Counted from the first letter of the stretch, positions 7,750-16,432 are shown. The stretch: 64,000 bases of DNA from Halanaerobium praevalens DSM 2228 (GCF_000165465.1 NC_017455.1:1736001-1800000), one strand, 5' to 3'. The notes: generated by a model from the letters alone, not told the origin. Numbers and translations: made by a program.

Positions 7750-9504
7750 TTATTTTAAGTTTGCATGACCTCTATAAACTAAACCTCTAACTCCATCAAC
7801 AGTAATAATCTCTCCATTTTCAAAATTATCACTGATATCACCGGTATTAACTACCACTGGAATTCCAATGTTAAGTCCAACTATTGCAGGATGGGAAGTT
7901 AAGCCCCCACCAAAAGTAACAACTGCAGCTGCCTTTTTCATTGCAGGAATAAAGTCTCGATCAGTCATAGAAGTAATTATAATATCTCCTTTTTCAATAA
8001 TTTCTTCAGCTTCTGCTGCATCTTTGACAAATTTAGCTTTTCCAATTACAATACCTTTACCAATTCCCTGACCTTCAGCAATTGGTTTTCCAACCACATC
8101 TACTTTAATTAAATTAGTAGTACCAGAAATACCAACTGGGGTTCCAGCTGTAATTGTAACTAAATCTCCTTCTTCAACAAGATTATAGTCTAAAGCTGTT
8201 GAAATAGCATTTTCCATCATTTCATCAGTTGTATTACTTCTAGCTGCAAGTAAAGTAGATACTCCCCAGGTCATTGTTAATTGATGTAAAACTCTTTGAT
8301 TAGGTGTTACAGCAATTATTGGAGTTTGGGGTCTAAATTTAGACACTGTGCGGGCAGTCAAACCAGAGCCAGTAGAAGTTATTATTGCTTCTGCTCCAAG
8401 TTCTTCTGCAGTTTGACAAGTTGCAAGTGAAATTGCAGCTGTAACTGATTCTGCTTTAAATTCATAATTACCTGCAAATTTTTCTTTATAACCTTCAGAA
8501 TTTTCTACTTCATTTGCAATTTGAGCCATAGTTTCTACAGATTCTACTGGATATTTTCCAGCTGCTGATTCTCCAGATAACATAGTAGCATCAGTTCCAT
8601 CAAAAATTGCATTAGCTACATCAGAAGCTTCAGCTCTTGTTGGACGAGGATTTCTAATCATTGAATCTAACATTTGAGTAGCAGTAATAACTGGTTTAGA
8701 TGCTTCGTTACACATTCTAATCATTTTTTTCTGAACAATAGGTACTTTTTCAGCTGGAATTTCTACTCCCAAGTCTCCGCGAGCAACCATAATTCCATCT
8801 GCTACTTCTAAAATACTAGCAAGATTTTCTACTCCTTCTTGATTTTCTATTTTAGCAATAATAAAGATATCTTCATTACCACTTTCTTCTAATATTTTAC
8901 GAATTTCAATAACATCATCAGCTTTACGAACAAAAGAAGCAGCAATAAAATGAATCCCCTGTTCAACACCAAATCTAATATCTGAAATATCTTTTTCAGT
9001 TAAAGCAGGTAAGTTAACTTTAACTCCTGGTAAATTTACTCCCTTACGAGATCCTAGTTCACCACCATTAATTACTTTTGTAATTAAATTATCTGCCTTA
9101 ATTTCTACAACTTCTAGTTCAATTAAACCATCATCTATTAAAATTTTATTTCCAATTTCCATATCTTGAGCTAAGCCTTTATAAGAAACAGATATTTTTT
9201 CTTTTGTACCTTCAACATCTGTTTGAGAAATAATAAGTTTTGAATCTGTCTCTAATTCAATCTTATCACCTTTCATTTCTCCAGTTCTAATCTCCGGCCC
9301 TTTAGTATCAAGCATAATACCAAGTGCCTGACCTGTTTCTTTTTCAACTTCTTTAACTAAATCAATTCTCTGCTTGTGTTCTTGATGATTACCATGAGAG
9401 AAATTCATTCGAGCAACATTCATTCCCGCTTCTACTACTTTCTTAATTATTTCTTTATCATTTGTTGCAGGTCCTAAAGTACATACAATTTTAGTTTTTC
9501 TCAT
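7750..9504 (-). CDS. pyk: Pyruvate kinase with C-terminal PEP-utiliser-like domain
   Basis: Converts PEP and ADP to pyruvate and ATP. At 584 aa it is the long Bacillus/Clostridium form. The N-terminal TIM barrel shows KIVCTLGPA, ARMNFSHG, the IAKIENQEG substrate loop and MVARGDLGVE. Residues from about 475 onward form the extra phosphohistidine-like domain with GGGLTSHPAIVG, which matches the mobile domain of PPDK. It follows pfkA by 21 bp and is the last gene of an operon with mtrB. PPDK, which can run the reverse direction, is encoded at 51437-54058. Confidence 0.97.
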   Translation of the reverse strand: MRKTKIVCTLGPATNDKEIIKKVVEAGMNVARMNFSHGNHQEHKQRIDLVKEVEKETGQALGIMLDTKGPEIRTGEMKGDKIELETDSKLIISQTDVEGTKEKISVSYKGLAQDMEIGNKILIDDGLIELEVVEIKADNLITKVINGGELGSRKGVNLPGVKVNLPALTEKDISDIRFGVEQGIHFIAASFVRKADDVIEIRKILEESGNEDIFIIAKIENQEGVENLASILEVADGIMVARGDLGVEIPAEKVPIVQKKMIRMCNEASKPVITATQMLDSMIRNPRPTRAEASDVANAIFDGTDATMLSGESAAGKYPVESVETMAQIANEVENSEGYKEKFAGNYEFKAESVTAAISLATCQTAEELGAEAIITSTGSGLTARTVSKFRPQTPIIAVTPNQRVLHQLTMTWGVSTLLAARSNTTDEMMENAISTALDYNLVEEGDLVTITAGTPVGISGTTNLIKVDVVGKPIAEGQGIGKGIVIGKAKFVKDAAEAEEIIEKGDIIITSMTDRDFIPAMKKAAAVVTFGGGLTSHPAIVGLNIGIPVVVNTGDISDNFENGEIITVDGVRGLVYRGHANLK

Positions 9505-9525
9505 ATTAACCTCCCAATGTTTTTT

Positions 9526-10524
9526 TTACATAGATAAAATATTCGCTAAATTATAAATATCCATATTAATTGTTTCGGTTTTTTTAATTGCATTTTCTAT
9601 TTCACAAACTCCAATAGAATTATTTAAATAATTAATCATTTTATCCCTTTGACCATCTAACAAAATCTCAACTGCTTTAGCAGCCATTCTGCTAGCAACA
9701 ATTCTATCTGTAGCTGTAGGGCTACCACCTCGCTGCAAGTGGCCTAAAATAGTTACTCGAGTTTCCATACCAGTTTTTTCTCTAATTAAATCTCCCATTG
9801 CCATACCAGGACTACCATGGTATTCTGTGAGATCAGCAAATGGAGCTTTAACACCTTCTGCAATTAAAATTAAACTGTGTAATTTACCTCTTTTAAACCC
9901 TTGTGTAATTTTATCACAAACTTGCTGTGGTGTAAAATCTATTTCTGGTACTAAAATATATTCAGCTCCACCAGCTAAGCCAGTCATTAGTGCTAAATAA
10001 CCAGAATCTCTTCCCATACACTCAATAACAAAAGTTCTTTCATGTGAAGTGGCTGTATCTCTAATTTTATTAATTGCTTCTACAATTGTATTCATTGCTG
10101 TATCAACACCAATTGTATAATCAGTACAAGCTAAGTCATTATCAATAGTTCCTGGGATACCAACTGCTTTAATGTCACTTTCTGCATTTATCTTTTGCAC
10201 CCCTCTTAAAGAACCATCTCCACCGATTACAACTAAACCATCTATACCTTCTTCTTGCATATTTGCATAAGCTTTTTTTCTCCCTGCCTCTGTTTTAAAT
10301 TCTTCACAACGGGCTGAAAGTAAAATTGTTCCTCCCCGCTGAACAATATCTGCTACTGAACCTCTTTTCATTGGAAAAAAATCTTTTTCAATTAATCCCT
10401 TATAACCATGTCGAATACCAACTACTTCTAGACCATGATAAATAGCTGTCCTAACGACAGATCTAATAGCAGGGTTCATACCTGGAGCATCTCCACCACT
10501 TGTAAGCACTGCAATTTTTTTCAT
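9526..10524 (-). CDS. pfkA: ATP-dependent 6-phosphofructokinase
   Basis: Phosphorylates fructose 6-phosphate in the committed step of glycolysis. Visible motifs are the ATP-site TSGGDAPGMNPAIR at the N-terminus, the catalytic GTIDNDL loop, the fructose-site ECMGRDSGYLAL and the effector-site HLQRGGSPTATDR. The Gly of the GGDGS loop, a mark of ATP rather than PPi dependence, is present. Length 332 aa is slightly above the usual 319, from a C-terminal extension. The AGGAGG site at 10531-10536 sits within the 3' end of the small gene before it. It pairs with pyk in one operon. Confidence 0.97.
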   Translation of the reverse strand: MKKIAVLTSGGDAPGMNPAIRSVVRTAIYHGLEVVGIRHGYKGLIEKDFFPMKRGSVADIVQRGGTILLSARCEEFKTEAGRKKAYANMQEEGIDGLVVIGGDGSLRGVQKINAESDIKAVGIPGTIDNDLACTDYTIGVDTAMNTIVEAINKIRDTATSHERTFVIECMGRDSGYLALMTGLAGGAEYILVPEIDFTPQQVCDKITQGFKRGKLHSLILIAEGVKAPFADLTEYHGSPGMAMGDLIREKTGMETRVTILGHLQRGGSPTATDRIVASRMAAKAVEILLDGQRDKMINYLNNSIGVCEIENAIKKTETINMDIYNLANILSM

Positions 10525-10538
10525 TTTAATTCCTCCAA

Positions 10539-10712
10539 TTAAAAAATTTTATTTAAACAGGAATAAGCGGCTTCAGCTTCAAGGGCTGGTACTTTAATTT
10601 GATATTCTCCAGCTTCTGCCTTAATCTGAAGCATAAATCCTTGACTTTCCATTATTTTCAAAATGCTATCAGCTTCTTTTTTATTAGAAGCAATATAGAC
10701 AACTTGCCACAT
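10539..10712 (-). CDS. Small 57-aa protein, DUF2007-like (putative)
   Basis: A short frame starting at ATG 10712 (MWQVVYIASNKKEADSIL) and ending at TAA 10539, 14 bp before pfkA. It has an AAAGGGG site 6-7 nt upstream. The pattern, an opening beta strand, a helix with N-K-K-E-A, then GFMLQIKAEAGEYQIKVP, resembles small DUF2007-like proteins often found beside pfkA in Clostridia. That comparison is from memory. Function is unknown; a regulatory or signal-transducing role has been suggested for related families. It sits between mtrB and pfkA in the same operon. Confidence 0.78.
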   Translation of the reverse strand: MWQVVYIASNKKEADSILKIMESQGFMLQIKAEAGEYQIKVPALEAEAAYSCLNKIF

Positions 10713-10762
10713 TTTGAGCCCCTTTCAAATTAGAATAGACTGAATTTTAGCCTGAAAAAATT

Positions 10763-10984
10763 TTATTTGGCTTCAGATTCAACTTTACCGTGTTTAGTTC
10801 TTAATTCTGCCTGACCTCTAATTTTCATTGCCGAAACATTTTCTGTAAATTGGGCAACTAAAACCTCACCCTTATCTAGCTTTTCTGTATGATTAAATTT
10901 GGTATCTTTTCCTCTTGTTAAACCAATAATCGTTACCCCATCTTCTAAAGCTTTAATCAAAATATAATCAGCATTAACATCCAT
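10763..10984 (-). CDS. mtrB: TRAP, trp RNA-binding attenuation protein
   Basis: A 73-aa protein clearly related to B. subtilis MtrB. TRAP forms an 11-subunit ring which, when loaded with tryptophan, binds GAG/UAG triplets in trp leader RNA and causes termination or blocks translation. The RNA-binding residues equivalent to Lys37, Lys56 and Arg58 are kept (here K35 in TEKLDKGE, K54 and R56 in AMKIRG), as are the GLTRG and AQFTE tryptophan-pocket blocks. In Bacillus it follows mtrA; here it leads a glycolytic operon. No GAG/UAG-repeat target was found in the window. Confidence 0.93.
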   Translation of the reverse strand: MDVNADYILIKALEDGVTIIGLTRGKDTKFNHTEKLDKGEVLVAQFTENVSAMKIRGQAELRTKHGKVESEAK

Positions 10985-11008
10985 GCTTTTTCCTCCTTTA
11001 TCCTCTTA

Positions 11009-11038
11009 ATGATATAATAAGCTAAAAACTGTTGTCAA
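11009..11038 (-). promoter_or_regulatory. Promoter of the mtrB-pfkA-pyk operon
   Basis: Minus strand: consensus -35 TTGACA (11038-11033), 18-bp spacer, -10 TATCAT (11014-11009). Predicted start is near 11002. AGGAGG lies just before the mtrB ATG. Confidence 0.75.
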
Positions 11039-11095
11039 GAAAAAGTGAGCTTTGAATTTTTACTTTTAAAGTAATTATAATTGCAAAAATAGTAA

Positions 11096-14000
11096 TTAAA
11101 TAAAATTGTATTCTTCTTTTTTTAAGGCTCTAGCTAATTCTGTTTTTGTTTTTTGAGAAAAATTAATATTATATTTAGCGGGAGTTATTATTAACTTATT
11201 ATTTCTTTTCAACAGAACAGGAATTTCACCTTCTTTTTTTAATAAATATTTTTTTAATTTAATAATTCTTTTTTGCTTAAAATTAGAAATATTAATAATT
11301 AAAATATTTTGATTTAAAGAGATTATTTTTTTAGCAATTAATTTTTTTTGATCTTTTTCTCCATAAATTAAAAGCCCTTTTGTTTCAGCTAAATCAAAAT
11401 TTAATTTTTTAAATAAATCTGAAAAAACTATTACTTCCATTTTATCCTGATGATCACTAACAGTTAAAAAAGCCATTTTGTTTTTACGTTTAGTTATATG
11501 TTCTTTGTAATTACTTAAATAAGCAGCAGTTAAAACTTTTTTGCCAGAATCAACTGTTAGAGCTTTATTGATTGAATAAAAATTAATTTTATCCAATTTG
11601 GCTTGATATTGATCAAGTGGATGAGCAGAAATATAAATGCCTAAAAACTCTTTTTCTTGTTCTAAAATAGTTTCTGTTTTTAACTCATCTACTTTTTGAT
11701 ATTTTAGATCAGTTTGCATAAACTTATTTTGATCTTCAAATAATTCAGCAAAAGATTGCTGACCTTGAGCTCTATTTTTAGCTAAATTATTATACTTATT
11801 ATAAAGTTCTTCGTAATTTAAAAGCAGTGAAGCCCTATTAACTGCAATTTCATCAAAAGCACCAGCTTTAACAAATGCCTCTAAACTCTGAATATTAATT
11901 TGGGAAATATCAACTCTTTTTAAAAAATCAACAAGTGATTTAAACTTTTCTGATTTTCTTGCTTTTATCACAGCTTCAATTGCAGCAGAACCAACATTTT
12001 TAATTGCTTTAAGCCCATATAAAATTTCATTATCATTTGCTGCAGTAAAATTATGATCACTTCTATTAATATCTGGTGGAATAATTTTAAGTCCAATTTC
12101 TGCTAATGAATTAATATAATCAGCAATTTTATCTTGATTACCCATTACTGACGAAAATAAAGCAGCCATAAACTCAGCTGGATAATGATATTTTAAATAA
12201 GCAGTTTGATAAGCTAAAAAAGCATATGCTGTAGAATGAGATTTATTAAAACCATAACCTGCAAAATATTCCATTTGATCAAATATTTTTTGAGCAATAT
12301 TTTCTTGAATCCCTCTGGCTACTGCTCCTTTAACAAATTTTTCTCTTTCTGCAGCAACTAATTTCAATTTCTTTTTGCCCATCCCTCGACGTAAAAGATC
12401 AGCTTCGCCCATACTATAGCCAGCCAGACTACTTGCTATTTCCATTACCTGTTCTTGATATAAAATCATACCAAATGTTTCTTCTAAAATAGGTTTTAAC
12501 TTTGGATGTAAATATTCTGCTTCTTTTTTTCCATGTCTGATAGCAATAAAATCATCAACAATATTACTCCCTAAAGGTCCTGGTCTCCCTAAGGCTAACA
12601 TAGCAATTAAGTCATTAAATTTTTCTGGTTTCATTTTTTTATTTAAAGATTGAAATAAATAAGATTCCATTTGAAAAACTCCAGCAGTTTTACCTGTACT
12701 TAAAAAGTCATATACATCTTTATCAGTTAGTGGAATATTATCAATATCAATTTTTTTTCCTTTATGTTTTTCTATCAATTGCAGGCAATTTTTAATTACA
12801 GTTAAATTTCTTAAACCTAAAAAATCCATTTTCAAAAGACCGAGAGCTTCTAAATCTCCCATTGGCAGTTGAGTAATTACACTTTGATCCTGCTTTTGTA
12901 AAGGTACAATTTGAGCTAAGGGCTCTGCTCCAATTATAACTCCAGCTGCATGTGTTGAGATATGTCGTGGCAGGCCTTCTACTCCTCTAGCATAATCAAT
13001 TAATTCTTTAATTTGAGAATCTCTTTGATAAAGCTGTTGTAATTTTTCTTGACTTTTTAATGAGGCTTTTATTCCTTTGCGAGAAGAAATAAGTTTTGCA
13101 ACTTGATCCACCTTTTTGTATGGCAGAGCAAGAACTCTTCCTACATCTCTAATGGCTGCTCGAGCTGCCATTGTTCCAAAAGTTCCTATTTGAGCTACTC
13201 TTTCTTTACCATATCTTTTTTTTACATATTCAATAATCTGATCCCGATTTTCATCAAAGTCTATATCAATATCAGGCATTGTTACCCTTTCAGGATTTAA
13301 AAAACGTTCAAAAATCAAACCATATTTTAAAGGGTTAACTTTGGTTATTTTCAAAAGATAAGCTACAAGGCTACCAGCAGCTGAACCCCGACCTGGGCCA
13401 ACCATAATTCCATTATCTTCAGCATATTTTACAAAATCATAAACAATTAAAAAATATGCAGCATATCCCATCTCAAAAATAATATTCAATTCATATTTCA
13501 ATCTCTTTCTAGCTTTAGCGTCTGAATCCATTTCTTTTGCTTTAAGTCCTTCAAAACACAATTTTTGCAAAAGTTCTTCTGCAGATTTCTCTTTACCTAA
13601 ATCTGGATATTTAGGTAAATAAAAATGATTGAAATCTAAATTAAGTTCAACTCTATCTGCAATTTTAACAGTATTTTGATAAGCAGAATTAAGTTCAGGA
13701 AATAGTTTTTTCATCTCTTTTGGACTTTTATAATAAAATTCTTGGCCAGTAAAAGTCATTCTATTTTCATCAGCTAAAGTTGTCCCTGTTTGTAAAGCTA
13801 ATAAAATATCTTGTAATTCAGCATCTTCTTGATTTAAATAATGACTATCATTTGTAATAACAGTGGGAATATTTTCAGCCTGGCTTAATTTTAATAAACC
13901 TTGAGCAACTTCTTTTTCTTTTTGCAAATTATGATCTTGTAACTCTAAAAAAAAGTTATTCTTACCAAAAATAGCCCTATAGTCAGCTGCTGCTTTTTGG

Positions 14001-14452
14001 GCTAAATCATATTGACCTTTAATTAATAATTGTGGTATCTCTCCCTGGAGACAGGCGGATAAACAAATAAGGCCATCACTATATTTAGCCAAAAGTTCTT
14101 TATCTACACGTGGTTTATAATAAAATCCTTCTAGCCAAGCCTTAGAAACCAACTGAATCAAATTATAGTAGCCTTGTTTATTTTGAGCAAGTAAAAGTAA
14201 ATGATATCTTTTTCTATTTTTTTCAAATCTACTCCCAGAAGCCAAATAAAGTTCAGCTCCAATAATTGGCTTAATCCCTTCTTTTTTAGCCTTCCTATAA
14301 AAATCTATCATGCCATAGAGTACACCGTGATCAGTAATTGCAGCTGCTGGCATTTCATATTTTTTTGTTTTTTCTATTAAAGAATCAATTCTAGTTGCTC
14401 CATCTAATAAGCTAAAAGCTGTATGATTATGAAGGTGCACAAAATTAGACAT
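11096..14452 (-). CDS. dnaE: DNA polymerase III alpha subunit
   Basis: Replicative C-family DNA polymerase, 1118 aa. The N-terminal PHP domain starts VHLHNHTAFSLLDGA and keeps its His motifs (ITDHGV, NDSHYL). The polymerase core has the GPGRGSAAGSLVAY block and the catalytic acid pair in MPDIDIDF, followed by the HIST-HAAGV segment and the GYGFNKSHSTAYA helix-hairpin region. The C-terminal third holds an OB-fold-like part around residues 1000-1090. It has no PolC-type exonuclease, so it is the DnaE class. It is divergent from the nfu-type gene, with 85 bp between starts. ATG 14452 follows AAAGGAATGA. Confidence 0.96.
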   Translation of the reverse strand: MSNFVHLHNHTAFSLLDGATRIDSLIEKTKKYEMPAAAITDHGVLYGMIDFYRKAKKEGIKPIIGAELYLASGSRFEKNRKRYHLLLLAQNKQGYYNLIQLVSKAWLEGFYYKPRVDKELLAKYSDGLICLSACLQGEIPQLLIKGQYDLAQKAAADYRAIFGKNNFFLELQDHNLQKEKEVAQGLLKLSQAENIPTVITNDSHYLNQEDAELQDILLALQTGTTLADENRMTFTGQEFYYKSPKEMKKLFPELNSAYQNTVKIADRVELNLDFNHFYLPKYPDLGKEKSAEELLQKLCFEGLKAKEMDSDAKARKRLKYELNIIFEMGYAAYFLIVYDFVKYAEDNGIMVGPGRGSAAGSLVAYLLKITKVNPLKYGLIFERFLNPERVTMPDIDIDFDENRDQIIEYVKKRYGKERVAQIGTFGTMAARAAIRDVGRVLALPYKKVDQVAKLISSRKGIKASLKSQEKLQQLYQRDSQIKELIDYARGVEGLPRHISTHAAGVIIGAEPLAQIVPLQKQDQSVITQLPMGDLEALGLLKMDFLGLRNLTVIKNCLQLIEKHKGKKIDIDNIPLTDKDVYDFLSTGKTAGVFQMESYLFQSLNKKMKPEKFNDLIAMLALGRPGPLGSNIVDDFIAIRHGKKEAEYLHPKLKPILEETFGMILYQEQVMEIASSLAGYSMGEADLLRRGMGKKKLKLVAAEREKFVKGAVARGIQENIAQKIFDQMEYFAGYGFNKSHSTAYAFLAYQTAYLKYHYPAEFMAALFSSVMGNQDKIADYINSLAEIGLKIIPPDINRSDHNFTAANDNEILYGLKAIKNVGSAAIEAVIKARKSEKFKSLVDFLKRVDISQINIQSLEAFVKAGAFDEIAVNRASLLLNYEELYNKYNNLAKNRAQGQQSFAELFEDQNKFMQTDLKYQKVDELKTETILEQEKEFLGIYISAHPLDQYQAKLDKINFYSINKALTVDSGKKVLTAAYLSNYKEHITKRKNKMAFLTVSDHQDKMEVIVFSDLFKKLNFDLAETKGLLIYGEKDQKKLIAKKIISLNQNILIINISNFKQKRIIKLKKYLLKKEGEIPVLLKRNNKLIITPAKYNINFSQKTKTELARALKKEEYNFI

Positions 14453-14477
14453 TTAAATCATTCCTTTAAATTTATGC

Positions 14478-14506
14478 TTGTAAAATCTTGAGTTTTTTTG
14501 TATAAT
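14478..14506 (+). promoter_or_regulatory. Promoter of the nfu-type gene
   Basis: -35 TTGTAA (14478-14483), 17-bp spacer, consensus -10 TATAAT (14501-14506), predicted start near 14513. AGGAGG lies at 14525-14530. I could not define the divergent dnaE promoter. Confidence 0.75.
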
Positions 14507-14537
14507 ATAGTCAAATGTTAATTTAGGAGGTGCAATA

Positions 14538-14759
14538 ATGAAAGAAGAAGTACAAAAATATATTGATAAAATAAGACCAAGTCTACAAGCTGATGGTGGT
14601 GATGTTGAATTAATTGAAGTAACAGAAGCTGGAATAGTAAAAGTGAAACTTTTAGGAGCTTGTAGTGGTTGTCCAATGTCAACCTTAACTATAAAAAACG
14701 GAATTGAAAAAACCTTAAAACAAAATGTTGAAGGTGTCAAAGAAGTACAATCTGTTTAA
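14538..14759 (+). CDS. NifU-like C-terminal domain (Nfu-type) Fe-S scaffold/carrier
   Basis: A 73-aa stand-alone NifU C-terminal domain that holds or transfers a [4Fe-4S] cluster to target proteins. The diagnostic ADGGDVEL stretch and the GACSGCPMS motif with its CxxC cysteine pair are intact. It starts 8 nt after AGGAGG and has its own promoter and terminator, so it is a single-gene unit. No isc or suf genes are nearby. The window encodes many Fe-S clients, including hydrogenases, radical SAM enzymes and the AddB-like nuclease. Confidence 0.93.
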   Translation: MKEEVQKYIDKIRPSLQADGGDVELIEVTEAGIVKVKLLGACSGCPMSTLTIKNGIEKTLKQNVEGVKEVQSV

Positions 14760-14785
14760 TTTAAATTTTAAATAAAATAGATTTT

Positions 14786-14813
14786 AAAAGCATCCCATTT
14801 GGGATGCTTTTTT
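14786..14813 (+). terminator. Bidirectional terminator between nfu and ylbF
   Basis: An 11-bp perfect stem AAAAGCATCCC (14786-14796) with GGGATGCTTTT (14801-14811) and a 4-nt loop, followed by T residues. It lies between converging genes and also offers a T-tract on the minus strand. Confidence 0.9.
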
Positions 14814-14826
14814 AATTAAAAAGTGA

Positions 14827-15228
14827 TTATGATTCACTTTTAACTTCAGACTCCGAATCATTTTCTTGCTTCTGTTTATGCTTTAATTCTGATTCTGAAA
14901 TCCCAACTTTAATATCTGAAAAGATAATTTTTTGGATCTTATTAATCATTTGACTTAAAGCATATTCTGCTTCTAAATATTTTTTAACATTATTATTGAT
15001 TTCAATAAAATTCTGTAAATTTTGTAATTTATCTTTATCTGCTTCTGTTAATTCTTCTCCAGACATTCTTTTAGTCTGCATTTTCATCATTAAATTTTGA
15101 TAGTCCAAAAGCATTTTTTTGGAACCTTCTTTTTCCATTATTTTTTCTCTTAATTCTAGATAATTTTGATATTCTTGAGAATTTTTAAGCTTCTTTTTCA
15201 ACCTTCTTGCAATTGCTTCTACTGACAT
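14827..15228 (-). CDS. YlbF/YmcA family regulator-like protein
   Basis: A 133-aa, mostly helical and charged protein of the Com_YlbF family. In B. subtilis, YlbF and YmcA with YaaT form a complex that affects RNase Y activity, competence and biofilm formation. Heptad-like helical segments fill residues 5-100; the last 25 residues are an acidic, low-complexity tail. I start at the ATG 15228 with a GGAGGAG site rather than the TTG one codon earlier. Its start shares one base with the stop of the phosphoesterase gene (TGATG), so translation is probably coupled. Confidence 0.85.
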   Translation of the reverse strand: MSVEAIARRLKKKLKNSQEYQNYLELREKIMEKEGSKKMLLDYQNLMMKMQTKRMSGEELTEADKDKLQNLQNFIEINNNVKKYLEAEYALSQMINKIQKIIFSDIKVGISESELKHKQKQENDSESEVKSES

Positions 15229-15722
15229 CAAGACTCCTCCTTTAGAATTTTAATTTCAGCTTTTATAGTTTCTCCAATTTCTATTATACCAAATGAATAA
15301 TTTTTTTCCAGCCTTTTATCTGTTGGTGAGCCTGGATTAAAAAATAATTTATCACTAAACCGTTTATTAAAAGGACAATGTGTATGACCAAAAATTATAA
15401 TATCACTATCATTAAAAGTATAATTTAAGCCTTGTAAAATATTGCTACCTCTAAATTGATGGCCATGAATAATTGATATCTTTTGGCCTGCAGCTTTAAA
15501 AGTTAATTTTTCTTTTAATTTTTGCCGCAAATAATAACTATCACTATTTCCAGCAACTGTTTTAACTTCATTAATTAATTTTAATTTATTTAAATATTTT
15601 TCTTCACAGTGATCTCCAGCATGAATTATTAAATCAACTTTTTTTAATTGTTCAATTAATGCTGTCGGAAAATCATTAGCTGCTACTGCTAAATGAGTAT
15701 CAGAAATAACACCTATTTTCAT
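15228..15722 (-). CDS. YfcE/MJ0936-type metallophosphodiesterase (YsnB-like)
   Basis: A 164-aa small calcineurin-like phosphodiesterase of the TIGR00040 family. All metal-site motifs are intact in order: ISDTH at residues 6-10, HAGDHCE, VAGNSD, IHGH and FGHTH. Related proteins hydrolyse artificial phosphodiesters; the natural substrate is unknown. It precedes ylbF with a one-base overlap, so the two form a pair. It contrasts with the degenerate phosphoesterase at 2817-3452. Transcription seems to begin below the strong terminator at 15751-15782. Confidence 0.93.
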   Translation of the reverse strand: MKIGVISDTHLAVAANDFPTALIEQLKKVDLIIHAGDHCEEKYLNKLKLINEVKTVAGNSDSYYLRQKLKEKLTFKAAGQKISIIHGHQFRGSNILQGLNYTFNDSDIIIFGHTHCPFNKRFSDKLFFNPGSPTDKRLEKNYSFGIIEIGETIKAEIKILKEES

Positions 15723-15750
15723 TTTATTTAGGCCTCCAATAATTTAAGAT

Positions 15751-15782
15751 AAATAAAACCGGCCCTAGGGCCGGTTTTATTT
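15751..15782 (-). terminator. Perfect 32-nt palindromic terminator
   Basis: A perfect palindrome (15751-15782) with a GC core of CCGGCCC pairing with GGGCCGG and A/T flanks that give a T-tract in both directions. On the minus strand it ends the FmdB-type transcript and insulates the phosphoesterase-ylbF pair. Confidence 0.9.
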
Positions 15783-15815
15783 ATAATTTTCAAATTTCTA
15801 GCTATAACTTTTTGC

Positions 15816-16031
15816 TTAAGAAATTTTTTCGTTTTTTGATTTAGATTTAGCTGCAGACTTTTGTTCTTGATTTACATAAAAATTAGATCCTTTAAATATA
15901 ATACCTGGAGATCCAATTATTCTTTTAACCTCTGATTTACACTCAGGACATTCATTTAAAGGTTCTTCACTCATATTTTGAAATTCTTCAAATCTCCCAC
16001 ATTTTTCACATTCATATAAATATGTCGGCAT
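15816..16031 (-). CDS. FmdB-family zinc-ribbon protein
   Basis: A 71-aa protein of the FmdB/TIGR02605 putative regulatory family. It starts MPTYLYECEKCGRFEEF and carries two CxxC knuckles (C8/C11 and C28/C31) that should bind one zinc. The SPGIIFKGSNFYVN block is typical of the family. The last 15 residues are a Lys/Ser-rich tail. FmdB proteins were first linked to formamidase regulation, but the general role is unclear. The membrane-protein gene lies 40 bp upstream and may be co-transcribed. Confidence 0.9.
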   Translation of the reverse strand: MPTYLYECEKCGRFEEFQNMSEEPLNECPECKSEVKRIIGSPGIIFKGSNFYVNQEQKSAAKSKSKNEKIS

Positions 16032-16071
16032 TTTTTTATTCCTCCTTCATATCTAGTTTTAAATTTAAAAT

Positions 16072-16344
16072 TTATTCATTAACAATATTTAAATAACCCC
16101 AATAATTATAGAGTTGAATAAACACAAATAAAGCAGCAATTAACCATTTAGCATTATAAATAAAATAACTTAAACCTATTATTGAAGAAATAATTATAGC
16201 TGTCAAAACAAATTTTCTCTTAATTTTAATTTTTAAAATTTGCCATGGAATTAATCCTAGACCAATAAAAACCCCAGAATCAACATTATAAATTAAGCCA
16301 GAAATTCCAACTATTAAAAATATAATTAGTAAAAATAAATTCAT
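16072..16344 (-). CDS. Small membrane protein, unknown function
   Basis: A 90-aa hydrophobic protein with three or four predicted membrane segments (about residues 2-20, 21-35, 46-64 and 67-85) broken by a basic KIKIKRKF loop near residue 38. I do not recognise a family. It has a plausible promoter upstream and is followed by the FmdB-type gene. Confidence 0.7.
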   Translation of the reverse strand: MNLFLLIIFLIVGISGLIYNVDSGVFIGLGLIPWQILKIKIKRKFVLTAIIISSIIGLSYFIYNAKWLIAALFVFIQLYNYWGYLNIVNE

Positions 16345-16402
16345 ACTTTAACCCCCAATTATGGAGCACTTAAATTTTAAATTAAAAATCAAACTTTATA
16401 TT

Positions 16403-16432
16403 AATATACCATAAAACAAACTGTTTTAGCAA
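16403..16432 (-). promoter_or_regulatory. Probable promoter of the 16344 gene
   Basis: Minus strand: -35 TTGCTA (16432-16427), 18-bp spacer, -10 TATATT (16408-16403). A moderate match only. Confidence 0.5.

Noticed and set aside
10985-11095. TRAP-binding GAG/UAG repeats near mtrB
   Set aside because: No series of regularly spaced triplets exists in this leader or elsewhere that I could see in the window.
14453-14537. A dnaE promoter from the minus-strand TTGACT
   Set aside because: No acceptable -10 lies 16-18 bp downstream, so I did not annotate it.
14453-14740. Minus-strand 95-codon frame opposite the nfu-type gene
   Set aside because: It is antisense to a clearly conserved Fe-S protein gene that has a promoter, ribosome site and terminator on the plus strand.
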